Source: Rosellinia necatrix
Taxonomy: Eukaryota; Ascomycota; Sordariomycetes; Xylariales; Xylariaceae
DNA: 64,000 nt
Assembly: GCA_021209875.1 (NCBI GenBank)
Contig: JAGYVD010000011.1
Coordinates: forward strand, 434,001 to 498,000
Direction of reading: 5' to 3'
The notes beneath the pieces were generated by a model. That model saw nothing but the letters and a program-made list of their open reading frames with translations, was not told the DNA's origin and made no database searches. Positions within the stretch are counted from its first letter, which is position 1, and each line of letters begins with the position of its first letter. Of this stretch, positions 44,501 through 57,345 are shown piece by piece. The translations under genes and the position numbers were made by a program.

Positions 44501-46952
44501 AAAAAGCATAAATTAAAATAAAAATAAAAAAAAATAATATAATAAAAACAAAAAAAAAAGCTGTAAGCCCAAATAAAAAAAAAAAAGTAACAAAAAAAAA
44601 AACGGCTAAAATAAACGTAAAAATAAATACAATTGCTATTAAAAAAAGCATGTTAATACGGCTAAGTTAGACTTGTTTATATTAAACATAACATTGTTTT
44701 ATATTTTGTTTAACTTTAAATTAAATAATAATAAAATGTTTATTATAATCGATTATAACTAATTATATAAATATTACGATTAAATATTTAATTTAGCGCG
44801 TAACTAAGGTTAACATATTATACGTTATATTAAACGTTTAGCTAAATATATTTAAAACATGTTATTTTTAACTAAATATATTTATAAACAATATAATATA
44901 TTGTTTATATTATATAATATATTGTTTTAATATTTATATAAATATAATTGTTTTAATATTATATTAAAAATTACGCCAAAATTATTATTTTTTAAAAAAC
45001 TAATTAGAAATACTGCGATAAATAAAATTATAAGTTCTAAACTAAATAATAAAACGATTATATTATTTGTTTAAAAAGCATCTAATAAAATATACGATTT
45101 TAAAAAAGCAGAAATAAAAAATAATAATTTTTTATATTTTAAAATTATTATTTAAAAATCTATTAATAGCAAAAATATTATTATAAGCTTAAATATAAGC
45201 TGTATTTGCTTAATAATAACAAAGCAATTATTAAGCAAATTTAAACATACTTTTAAAAATAAACCGGCTAGATTTAAAAAAATTAAAAGTAATTAAATTA
45301 AATATAAACAAAAAGTTATATTAAAATTTTATATGTTAAATAATAACGATTATAAATTTTTATAATTATTAAAATTTATTAATATAGCTTAAGTTATAAA
45401 AAAAAAAAACGATATTAAGATATTATTAAAAAGCAACTTTTTAAATATTTGCAGAGTGTTAATTAATTATAGTTTAAACGTGGTTATTTTTATAAATATT
45501 AAAAATTTTAAAGTATTTTTTTTAAATATTTTTTAAAGCAAACTTATATGTTCGTAAAATAATTTTAGCATAAAAAGTTATTTTAGCGCTTAAAATATTA
45601 ATACTAGTACTAGCTAAATATAAACTGCTACTAAAAAACAGAAACTTTATATTTAAGCTATTATAAAAAAATAATGTAGCAGTTTTAATTAAATTTATAA
45701 CTTTTGCAAACGTAGTAGTAGTTTATCTGTTTTTTAAAACTAAAACTATTTTTAAAAGTATTTAAATAAATATAATTTAAAAACAACTATATTAAAAAGG
45801 AAGTATTAAAAGTATATAAAAAAGATTTTTAAAAGCTGTAATAGTAGCTGCAGGCCTAGCAGTAGTTAAAGCTGTAGATATAATTAATTTATTACTGTTT
45901 AATACTGGCTTGTTATTTAACGCGTTTTAAAATATTATATTAGCTATTGATTTTAGTATTTTTATATTTAAAAATAAAATATATATTTCTAATAAATTTA
46001 AATTACTAAATATATATTTATTAGCAGACCCTGTGTTAATAACTTTTATTATCGCAGCTATTATTATTAATATATATTAGAATTACGACGCGATTTAATA
46101 TTTAGACCTGACTATAATAAAAACTAGCGTGATTGCTAAAATAATTAGCGCGTTAAAACAACATAGAATTTTTTTAGAGGGCTTTTTTTTTTTAACAAGG
46201 TTTTTAATATAATAAACGTAATAAGTAAGGTTAACGCGACTGACGCGCTTATAGCAAAAGCTGGCGAATAGCTGGACAAAGCTTTAAAGCTTAAAATTTA
46301 GGAAATTTTGTTAATATTAGGTATAAAAAAGCTTAGTAAAAAAAATAAAATTAAAGCTTTAAATAGACAGTTAATTCATAGAAGAGAAGATATTATAACA
46401 TTAAAAATTTTTAAATTGTTAAAAAAAATACCTTATATTTAAAAAAACTAAAGTATTATTAATATATTAAAAAAAGAACAAATAAAGATTTTTTTAATAA
46501 ATAATTAATAATAAACGAAGCTAAACTTTTAATTATATTTTTTTAGTGCACGCGATTAAAAAGCAGTTAATATAATATTTAATAGATTTTATAAGCAAAA
46601 TAAAATAGAATAAATTAACGGTTTTTTTTTATTTATATATTTAATTTTTATTATATAGCTTAAACGTAAAAGGGAATTATATTTACGTTTAATAGTTAAT
46701 TTAAAAGTTTTAAATAAAATCGCTGTTTTAAACAACTATTTATTACTGTTATAATTTATAATTATTGCGTTAATTAAAAAAAAGAAGTATTTAATTATAG
46801 TAAACGCGACTATATTTTTTTATTAATTTATAGTTTATTTTAACTATTAAAACTGATTTATAATAATAAGTTTTTAAAAATTAAAACGATTAATAGTAGC
46901 TTTAATAAGATTTTATAATATATCTGCATATATTTAACGTTTTATAAATAAA

Positions 46953-47210
46953 TTGTTTTGTTTTTACAAGCATTATTATAAAGCTTTTATTAATAATATT
47001 ATTATTTTTTTAAATATTAAAGCAGACTATTTAGCTTATTTATATAATATTTTTATATTGTTTAATAAAAAAAGAATTTTTTTATATTTAAAAAAAACTT
47101 TTATTGTATATTTTTTTGTAGAACTTTTAAGCTTTCAAGTAAACGTTTTAAATATATTAATAACAGAGGAACAGCTGGCAGCATTTAAAAACTTTAAATT
47201 TTTAAATTAA
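46953..47210 (+). pseudogene. reverse transcriptase remnant of the Gypsy element
   Basis: Open for 85 codons by chance. FYKHYYKAFINNIIIF corresponds to the palm of Gypsy reverse transcriptases, where the catalytic Asp pair should stand in place of the two Asn; GAY-to-AAY is the expected RIP change. LLSFQVNVLNI and TEEQLAAFKNF continue the family pattern. Catalytically dead. Confidence 0.85.
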
Positions 47211-48639
47211 TTAAAAGCTTTAGAGCAATATTTAAAAAGTACAGGATTTTTTTATATATTGTTGCTATATTATATTAAAGTTGTAAAATTTTTATAAAAG
47301 CATAAAATAAAGTTATTTAATAAAAAACGTAAAATAGAATAATATAAAGTTAATAATTATAACAAGCGTTAAATATATTATCGGTTTATATATTTTAAAC
47401 TAATTATAGCTAAAATAAAATTATTTAAAGCTTTTTAAAACTTAATCTGTTTATATATTATATTTTATTATTACAATCTTGCAAAAATATTATATATATA
47501 AATAAATAGCTTGCTAAAAAAAAGTTTTAAAATAATATTGTTTTATATTAAAAATAAATATATATAAGAACTAAAATTAGTAATTTTAAATATATAAGTG
47601 TTGCTAGTAATATTTTTAAGTTGTTATATATTGCAACTAAAAATAAAATATAGACTTTTTTAAACTAAAAATAGCTTGCGTAGTTTAAATATGTCGACGT
47701 TTACAAATTATAATTAAAGCTTTAATTAACTTAGTAGTTTTTTTTACTGATTATTTAGCGATAAAAAATATATTAAATTAAATTAAGCTTAATAATAGAT
47801 TTATAAACCGTATAAACAAGCGTTTAATTAATATGTTTATATATTTATTATAGTACTAATTATAAATATATTATATATTAAGCAGGTTAAACTTTGTTTT
47901 AAATATATTTAATCGATTAAAAAATATTATTAATTTAATAAATGCTGAAAAAAAAATAGTCTGAACAAATAAAAAACTAGTATTAAATAATATATAAATA
48001 ATATATTTAGACCTAATAATAAAAGAAATAATAAAAGCTGAAATTATAACGGATTATATTAAAGATTTTAAATATTAGAAAGTTCTAAAAGCGATCTGCG
48101 AAAGCAACAAAAACGTTATAAATTTTTTTAAGCCTGGATATTTTTTTATAATCGTGGATAATTTATTATATAACGTTAATTAAAAAAATAAGCATAAATT
48201 ATATATATTTAAAAAATAAATAGCTAAATTTCTGGCAATAATATACAACAACAAGTATTATTTTAATAAACAGCGTATAATAAAAAAAATTAGAGCTTTA
48301 TATAATTAAGTTAAAGATTTATAAAATAAAAATATATTTAGATTATTATAATAAATATAAGTTGTGTAATACTAGCAGAAAAAAGCTGTATAGTAATTAT
48401 TAATTTATTTAACCGGAAAATATTAAGCTAATAAAAATAATTGTAATAGATTTTATTAGAAGTTTATTTAAAATATTATTTTTAATTATACTGTAGTAAT
48501 TAAAAAAATTTAATTATTATAATATATTAATAATAATAATATGTGCTATATTAAAGCGTTTATTATTTATATTTAATAACAAGAAGTATTTTATTAAAAA
48601 CTAAGCAGAAGTATTAGCTAAGCAATTCTTATTATTTAA

Positions 48640-48800
48640 TTAAAGCGTATTAAGCGGCATTATTTTTAATCGAGATCGTAAATTTATTTTTAAATTTTAA
48701 ACGGAGCTTTAAAAAGCTATAAAAGCAAAACTTTTAATAATAACTTTTTATTATTTATAAAATAATAGATTGTTTAAACAAAAAAATTAAATAATAGAAA
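48640..48800 (+). pseudogene. integrase core remnant of the Gypsy element
   Basis: GIIFNRDRKFIFKF at about 48656-48697 corresponds to the central Asp motif of retroviral-type integrases, with Asn in place of the catalytic Asp. KAIKAKLLI and a broken reading of the next motif follow. Stops interrupt it. Confidence 0.75.
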
Positions 48801-49854
48801 TTATTATTTAATATTATATATATATATATATTTAAACTGCGAGTAAATAAATATGTTATTATTTTTACAGTAAAATTTAAACAAGGCGTACTTAGAACTT
48901 ATTAAGTTATTAGTTTATAAATAGCTTTTTAAATTCTGGCTATTTGGACTAAATAAAGTTTTTGTTAATGTAGAAGTAAATATAACTATTAAAAATATCT
49001 GATTTATACGAGAATATTTTCGCAAAAATATAAAATTAGCTATAGATTTTATACCAGCGCGCGTAAAATAATATTATAATAACAAGTATAAATTAATAAA
49101 GTTTAATATAAAAAAATAAAATATATTTAAAGCTTTATACAAAATATTATTTTTTTAAAAAGCTGTTTAAAAAGTATTTTTAATAGCGCGTAAAATTTTA
49201 AAAGATTAAAAAAAAAGTTAGTAAATTAGCTTATAAGTTAGAATTGCTAGAGATTTTTAATATTTATTTTATTATTTTAGTTGTATATTTATTATTTAAA
49301 AATATAAGCAAGGATTTTTTTTACTAGAAAATATTAGCATTAGGCCTAATGTTTAAAAAGCAGGACTTAAAAAAAGAGGGTAATTTATTTAAGATCGAAA
49401 TAATTTTTAAGCACTAAATAAATTATATTAAAAACGGATTTAATTATTTTATTAAATAAAAAAAATACAGCTATAAAAATAATTAATAAAAATCGGAGTA
49501 GCAACTATATGATGCTAAAAAATTAATTAAAAAATACTAGAATCGAAAAAAAAGTAGACCTCGGCTGGAAAAATTAAAGAAAGGCTATAGCCGACTTTAT
49601 AAACAATAAAAAAAAAGTTATAGTTATTAAAAATAATAACGTTTTATTGTAGCCCCGGCATTTAATATAGTTAAAAAGAAGGGGGCTTTTTATTTAGCTA
49701 GCGCAGCTAGCTAGATAAAGATTGTGTAGATTAGATAAAGTACTAGCCTAAAGCTTCTGGTCCTTGCGGGACTAGAAGCTTTTTTTTCTTGAATTTTATA
49801 TTATACTTTTACAGACTTAATACCACACTACCCTTAGTAAACTATACTACTTAT

Positions 49855-52800
49855 ATAACTAAAAAACAGACTAGCTTTTTATTATAGTTTTTTTTAAAAT
49901 AGTACGGGCTAAAAAAAGCGTTTTAATAAGCTTTTTTTTTTTTTTTAATCTGATTTTTTAGCGTAATAGCTTACAAAATTTGTAAAATTTTTTAATTTTT
50001 TACGCTTTTATTAAAGCTGTTATTTTTTAATTTAAATACGTTTTTATTAAAAATAAAACAAAGCAGGGCTAAGCTTAGCTGTAATAACTAAAAATAATAG
50101 CTTTAAAAAAAGATAAAAATAATAGTTTTAAGTTTAGCTGCTTTTTTTTTAAAAATAATAACGCTGATATGAACGCCAACGATATTTTTTTTTTAACAGG
50201 TAAAAAAGTTATAGCTGTTTTAGCAGCTAAAAAAGCTTTTGTTTCAGCAGAAGCAAATATTAAAAAAAAAAACAGTGTTATTAAATTTTTTTTTTAATTA
50301 TTTATGCCGCGTAAAATAATCAAATATAAAATAAGTTTAATAATTTAAAAGCTTAAAAATATAAGTAAATATTATAAAAGGTTTAAAAATTATAATTGCT
50401 TTTTTAAGTCGGCAGTTATAACGTTTTAATATAAAAATTTTAAATTAAAAAAAAAAATTATATGTTTTTAAGCTTTTTATAATATCTGCTAATCGTTTAA
50501 AAGTTTTAGTTGTTAAAAAAATAACTTAAATTTTAAGCTAGCTATTTATAAAAAAAAAAAAAAATACTGTTTTAATATAAAATCAATTCTAATAACAGTT
50601 ATTTTATTAATCTGTTTATAAAAACAAATATTTAAAAATAATTTAAAAAAATCTTTTTAGTTATAATTAATTAGTTTTTTATTGCTTACAAGCTATATTT
50701 CTTTTAAATTTTATAATTATAATTGTAAAATTAAATAAAGCGCGAAAATATTTAAATTAAGCGTGCAGTAGATTTTTTATAAGCTTATTTGTTAATATTT
50801 AAACAGTTAAAAAATATTTTATTTTAAATAATTTTTTTTAATATTTTTATTTTATTTATATATTTTATATATTAATATGCTGGATTTTCGTGCTAATTTG
50901 TTTATTTTTTTTTATAACTAATTTAATCGTTTATATATTATTTAAATAAATAGTTTATATATTTTTAAAATTAAGCAAAATATTTTAAAAAAGCTTTTTT
51001 AATATTATAGTTTTTTTAGCCGTAAAAACAATTATTTTAACTTTAGCTTTAAAAATTAATATTAAAATAATATTTTATTTTATTGCTTTTTAAATAAAAA
51101 AGCTTTTAAAAATCAGTATAATATATTTATGCGATAATTTACGGGTTTTTTTAATTTTTATAAACAATGCGTTTTTAATAATTATAAAAGCCTGTGCTTT
51201 TAAAAAGCTTATTTTAAATCTAACTATTAAAAATCTAGTTTTATATAAATATTTAATTAAATAATTAATTATAGCGCAATAATTAGCGTTTAAATTAATT
51301 AAAAACTATGACAATATTTTAATCGTAAAAACTATATTTATTTTTAATATTATTTTGCTATATAGTGTTAATTTAACCTTTGTTTAACAAGCTTTTATTT
51401 ATTTCTTTATAGCCTGACCTAAATTATATACAAAATTTTTATATAATAAAAAAGTAGTTAATGTATAAACTAAATTATTTAATTTATAATATTTAATAAG
51501 TTTTTTAATATATTAATTATAAGCTTGCTATTAACTTATATTTATATTAAATTAAACCTGCAACTTTTTTTAAAAAAACAAGCTAAAGCTAATATAGCAA
51601 GCATTTTTTTATTTTTAAAAAAAAAATCACTTAATATAAACTACGTTTTTGTTTATAGCGCTTTAAACGTAAAAAAAAAAAAAAACTTTAGTTAAACTAA
51701 CTTAAATTTAAAATTAAGCTAAGTTTAGCCCGTTTAAAAAGCTTAAATTTAAATTTTAAGTTTATTAAAATTTATAAATTATTTTTTAAAGTTTAATTAA
51801 TAACAGGCTAGTTTTTTAAAATTAATAAAAAATAAATTATAATAATATTTTGCAGCAACTTTAAACTAATAAACTTAATTAAGCTATATATAAAAATATA
51901 TATATTTTAAATATAGCTATAGTTTTATATATAAACTAAAAAAAATATTATAATATAAATAATATTTTTAAACTAAAAATATATAAAAATAATATTTTTA
52001 TTTAAATATAAAATTTTTAATTTTTATAGCGTTTTATATATAGTTATTTAAATTATAATTATATATAGCTTTAATTATAAATAATTTTATTTATATAATA
52101 TATAAGCTAAGTTTAATATATAAACTAAAAGTAGTAATTTATTTTACAGCAGCTTATATAAAATATTATTTAATAACGCTATATATAGCTGTTTTATAGT
52201 TAAAATAAAATTAAAAATAAAAATTCAGCTATTTATTCGTTTTAAATTTAAAAGTAATAAATTATATTAGTTTAATAATAAACTAAACTAAAAATAACTT
52301 ATGTTTAAATATATTTTATTAAAAAAATAAACTTTATAAGAAATAAAATAATTATAATTATATTAAAGCCGGCTTAGTTTTATACTGCTATAAGCACATG
52401 TGCTGCTGCTGCAGAAACATATATAAAAAACCAGCTTGTATTAAAAAAAAGCTTAAAATAAATCAGCTGTTTTATAATCTAGTTATAGCTTAACAATTTA
52501 ATTAAAACTTAATCTATATTTATTTTAAAAACAATTTAAAATACTGCTGATTATTTAAATAATAATATTAGCTTTAAAACTATTATTTAAACCTGTAGCA
52601 AATATAATACTAAAGTTTAAAGTTTTTAATTAAATAGATTTTTTATTTATAGCTTTTTTATTTTTATTTTAATTTAATTTTTAATAAAAAGCGTTATAAA
52701 ATTATTTAAATAATTTAAAAAAACTATTAATTAATATTTTATGCTATAAAATATATTTAAGCTGTAAAAACGATTTTAATCTAAGCTTTTTAAACAATTT

Positions 52801-54305
52801 AAAATCGGCTAATAAAAACTATTTAATAATTAAATAATAAATTAAAACAGATTTAACGTAAAATTAGATTATAAAACAAAACAGCTTTTCAGGCCTAGTT
52901 TGCCTTTTTTTAAGCTTAATTTTAAAATCTTTTAGAAAATAACGCCGGATATATTACCTGTTTTTTTTTAAAAACGGTTTAATTAATAACTAAATCCGAC
53001 CTAAAATAATAACGCTTAAATATTTAATAATATAACAAGTTTTTAACTTGGTTCAAGCCGCAGGCTTAAACGCACACTTTATTAAAAAAAACTTAAAAAA
53101 CGCGTTTTAATTAATTTTAGTTGTATTTTTATAATAAACACTGCTTAAATTTAAATAAAAATTAAAGTTTTTTTATAAAAATTGCTTTTTATTTAGCTTA
53201 TATATAGTTTTTTTTAATTTTAATTTATTTATTAAAAGTCTGCATTAAATTTTAAAAGCTTTTTTTTTGTTTATATTAATAATATATTATTTAAACGATT
53301 TTATTTTTATAATATTTACGTTATATATTTAAAAATATTTAATATTTATTCAAAATATAACTATTTTTAAATATATTAAGTTTAATTTTAAACTATAATA
53401 AAAACTATGAAAATATTTATATAAAAGTTTTTAGTATTAAAATTAATATGTTTTTAATATAAATATAACTTGCTAATAAAAAAAAATAAAAAATAAAGCA
53501 AATTATATTTAAAGCAATATTAAAACCGCAGATATTTTAAAAAAAAACTAAAAAAATCGCAAGCTATTTAAGCTTTTGCGTTATAATAATTTTAATTAAT
53601 AAAACTTTTTTTTATAAGGTATAAATATTGCTGTTTAAATTTAGCTTGTAGCTGCTTTAACTATTATTTAAATATATAATATAAAATTTTATTTAATAGT
53701 TTAACGTTTTAAAAAATTTTAACAAAATATTTAAATTAAATATAAGCGATTGCTTAATTTATTATTTATTTGTAAACGTTTTAAAATTAAAGCTTAATAA
53801 ATTTTAATTTAAAATAAAAATAAATATTTATAACTAATATATAATGCTATTTATTTTTAAAAACCAGGCCTACAGCTATTTATATTTTAAAAATAAAATA
53901 TTATAAAATATTAATATTTTTAAAATTATAGCGATTTAAATCGCGTTTTAATATTATAATTATTTATATAAATAATACAACTATATAAGCTGGTTTAATT
54001 AACATATTTATAAAAAACTTTTTATTATTATATTTACTTTATAAAATATTTGTTTTAGCTATATAAAATAATATCTGCTTTTAAGTTAAACAGGTTATAT
54101 TATAAAATAATAGCTTAATTAATCCTTTATTTTAAGCTGAATTTGCAATAATTGTTAACTTGTGCTTTAATTAGCAGTTTTTATTAAAAACAACCTAACT
54201 TTGCGTTTTTTAAACAAGATTTAAAATAATAATTTATTTTATTTTAAAAATAATTATATTTATTTATTATATATAAGTTTAATAAATTTAATTTAAAAAA
54301 TATAT
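49855..54305. other. A+T-rich internal part of the outer element
   Basis: About 4.4 kb of RIP-type sequence between the Gypsy element and the second 3-kb repeat. No domain could be read. Confidence 0.45.
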
Positions 54306-57300
54306 AACGTAATAGCAAACTTATATAAAAACTAATATTTTTATTAAAACAGGCCAGCTTAACTTATATTAATATAAACTTTTGTTTTATATATATATAA
54401 CTATATATTTAGCTTTTATAACAGCTTGTTTAAAGTTTAATTTTAAATAAATATATATTTATATTACGTTTAATTTATATTAATTTATTTTTAAACATGT
54501 AAGTTTTTTAAATATTTATATATTAAACGTTTAATTTAAAAAGCAGCATATTTTTTTTTTTATAAATAAAACAACTTTATTAAAGCTTTAATTTTAAAAC
54601 AATTTTTAATTAAAATAATATTAAATAAAGCTACAGCAAAAAAAACTTATATAATAAACTAATAATTAACGCAGCTTTTATAATAGTTTAGCACAGCTTT
54701 TTATAACTAAGCAAAATTATATATAATAAATCTAACTTATAAAAACTTTATAAATAAGCTGCTTTAAGCTTATTAAAATTATTAATTTAATTTTTAATAA
54801 ATAAAAACTATTTTTAAATATTTTTATATAGAATAAAAATAAATAAAAAACGCTTTAAAATAAACGTAATAATAAGCGCTATAAACAGCTTATTATATTT
54901 AATTATTTATATAATAAACTTTTTAAAATAAAGTATTATGTTAATATATATATATAATTTATTCCTATTTTTTTATTTTATATATAACGTTTTTTTAAAA
55001 ACTAAAACATTTTAAATTTTATAAAACGCCTAATTATGTTTAAAAATTAACTGTAATATATATTTATATTATAGCTTTAAATAAAACGCTGCTTAATATA
55101 TATATAATATAAGCATAAATAAAAATAATATAAAACTTTTAAGCTGTTAAATATTAAACATAGTAAAACGCTACTATAAAACGTTTTTAATTAAAATATT
55201 AAAAACTAATAAACGTTTTATATTTAATATAAGCTTAAACTATTTTATATTATAAAAGCTAATAAAAAACTAACTTTTAGTTATATTTGCTGCATTAGTT
55301 TAAATAACTAACAAAAGATTAAACTTTAGTTATATTTATTATTTTTTTTTTTTTAAAAGCTTACTTAATATTAAATTTGCATTAAATTTGCTTTTATTAA
55401 TAAACAGATAAACATATCTAGCATAAACGTTAAATTTGTTGTAAATTTGCTTATAACTTTAATAAAATCTAGCAGCGGCATATTTAATTAATTATATAAT
55501 AAATTTGCAGCAAATTTGCTTTTAACTATTAAATAAAAAAAAATATGTATTACTATATATTAAATTTATATTACGTTTATAATAAAACATAAAATAATTA
55601 AACTATTTAAAAATATTTTATATTATATAACTTTTATTTAACGCTTAAATTATTACGTATTAAATTTAAGCTTAATTTATAGCTAATTTATTTATTATTA
55701 ATAGCTTCTAGCGTTAAAACATTTAAAAAAAAACTTTTATTAAGCAAATTTACACTTTTTTTGCCGCGATTTTTATTATTTTTACTACTGCTTGTATTAT
55801 TATTATTATTATTATTACCGCTGTTATTATTACTATTACCGCTGTTGTTGTTGCTATTATTATTATTATTAAAAGCTTTTGCTGCAGCAGCTTTTTTTAA
55901 CTTGTTTTTATTTTAAACTTTAATTTTAAATTTTATTAATAGTTTTACTTAGTAAAGCTTTATAATTAGCATTAAATTTGTTATAAATTTGCAGCAGATT
56001 TTTATTTCAGGCGTTTTAAAACGTTTTATAAATATTTAGCGCAACACGATTATAATAAGCAGCTGCTTAAGCTTATATAAATAAGTTTTATTATTTTTTA
56101 ATTTTTATATTATTTATATTAATTTAGCAATAAATTAGCATTAAATTTGCTATATATTAATTTTAATAACTTATATTAAAATATTTATTTAAACGGTTTT
56201 TTTTTAAGCTTTTATATAATATATATATTTAAAAGTTTATATATTAATATTATTTATATAAAAAACGTTTATATTTTAAATAAGTAAATATTAAATTTGC
56301 TTTATATGATAACTATTTATTTTTATAATATAAAATATATAATAAATATAATAAATTTAACGCTTAGTTATTATAATAAGTTTTAATTTATAATAAATTA
56401 ATATTAAACTTAAAAAAATTTGCTAAAAATTTATTTTTGTTATACGATTTTAATAATAGCAGGCCGAACAGCTGGCAATAAGTTAACACGTTTTTATTTA
56501 AAATTAAAAATATTATTATTTATTAAAAACCTGGCGTTAATATATTATTAATGCTTTAAATTTAAAATAAATTTATATTATATTATTATATTTATTAAAA
56601 AAAAAGTTATAAAAGCTAAAAAAAAAAGCTTTTATTTATAAACTCAGCTATATGTTTTATTCTGTTTAGCCAGCTTTATTTAAAAAATTTATTTAATTAT
56701 ATTTAATTATATATTTTTAACTTTTTTATTTTATAAACTAATTATATTTTTTAATTTTTATTATTTTATTTATAAATAAAATAAACGTTTAAAGTATAAA
56801 TTAAAATATTTTTCTAGTTAGCTTTTTAAGCCTGATTATATATTAAATTTAACGTTAAAACATAAATATATATTAATTATATTTTTAGTTATAGCTTTAT
56901 ATTAAAAACAACTTATATTAAGCTTATGTTTTTTTTTAAAATATATTTTATTTATATTATATAATATGTTTTATTAATAATATAAATAATTAAGTTTTAT
57001 TAAAGTTAAAGTTTTACTATTTAATTTTTTTTTTTATAATTTTAACTTTTAAATATATTAAGCTTAAAATAGCTTTAAATTTGTTTTATTTATTATTTAA
57101 TAATAACAGGCCACTAGAAAAAAATTAGGTTTTTTTTAATTAGTAAATAGCATATACAACATAAAGCACTTTTCTAGCTAATTTTTTAAGCCGGACTATA
57201 TATTAAATTTAACGCTAAAAAATAAGCATACGTTTATTACACCTTTAGCTGCGGCCTCGTACTAAAAGCAACCTGTATTAAGCTCACGCTCCCCCCCAGA

Positions 57301-57345
57301 ATACATGCTATTTACACTGCACCGTATGCCCTGTTGGTAATATAG
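54306..57345 (+). repeat. 3-kb repeat, copy 2
   Basis: Same orientation as 21959-24917 and alignable throughout. It starts aacgtaata with the shared ataaaaactaata, has a longer and more varied triplet microsatellite (about 55785-55870), and ends cgctcccccccagaatacat ... ccctgttggtaatatag. It carries more C-to-T and G-to-A change than copy 1 in most of its body, but the last 60 bp are nearly untouched in both. Confidence 0.8.

Larger units (their letters stand above)
41522..49849 (+). mobile_element. RIP-degraded Ty3/Gypsy retrotransposon, 8.3 kb, target duplication CTTAT
   Basis: LTRs at 41522-41707 (186 bp) and 49663-49849 (187 bp), with CTTAT on both outer sides (41517-41521 and 49850-49854). 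Both LTRs carry tatctagctag-like words and the cttctggtcc block. The inside decays to A+T-rich sequence but keeps the order reverse transcriptase (about 46953-47210) then integrase (about 48640-48800) on the plus strand, the Gypsy order. It is inserted in the outer LTR element and therefore younger than it. Confidence 0.88.

Noticed and set aside
44409..44651. 80-aa hydrophobic minus-strand frame
   Set aside because: It is the reverse reading of a Lys-rich, A-rich stretch in the Gypsy element; composition alone explains it.
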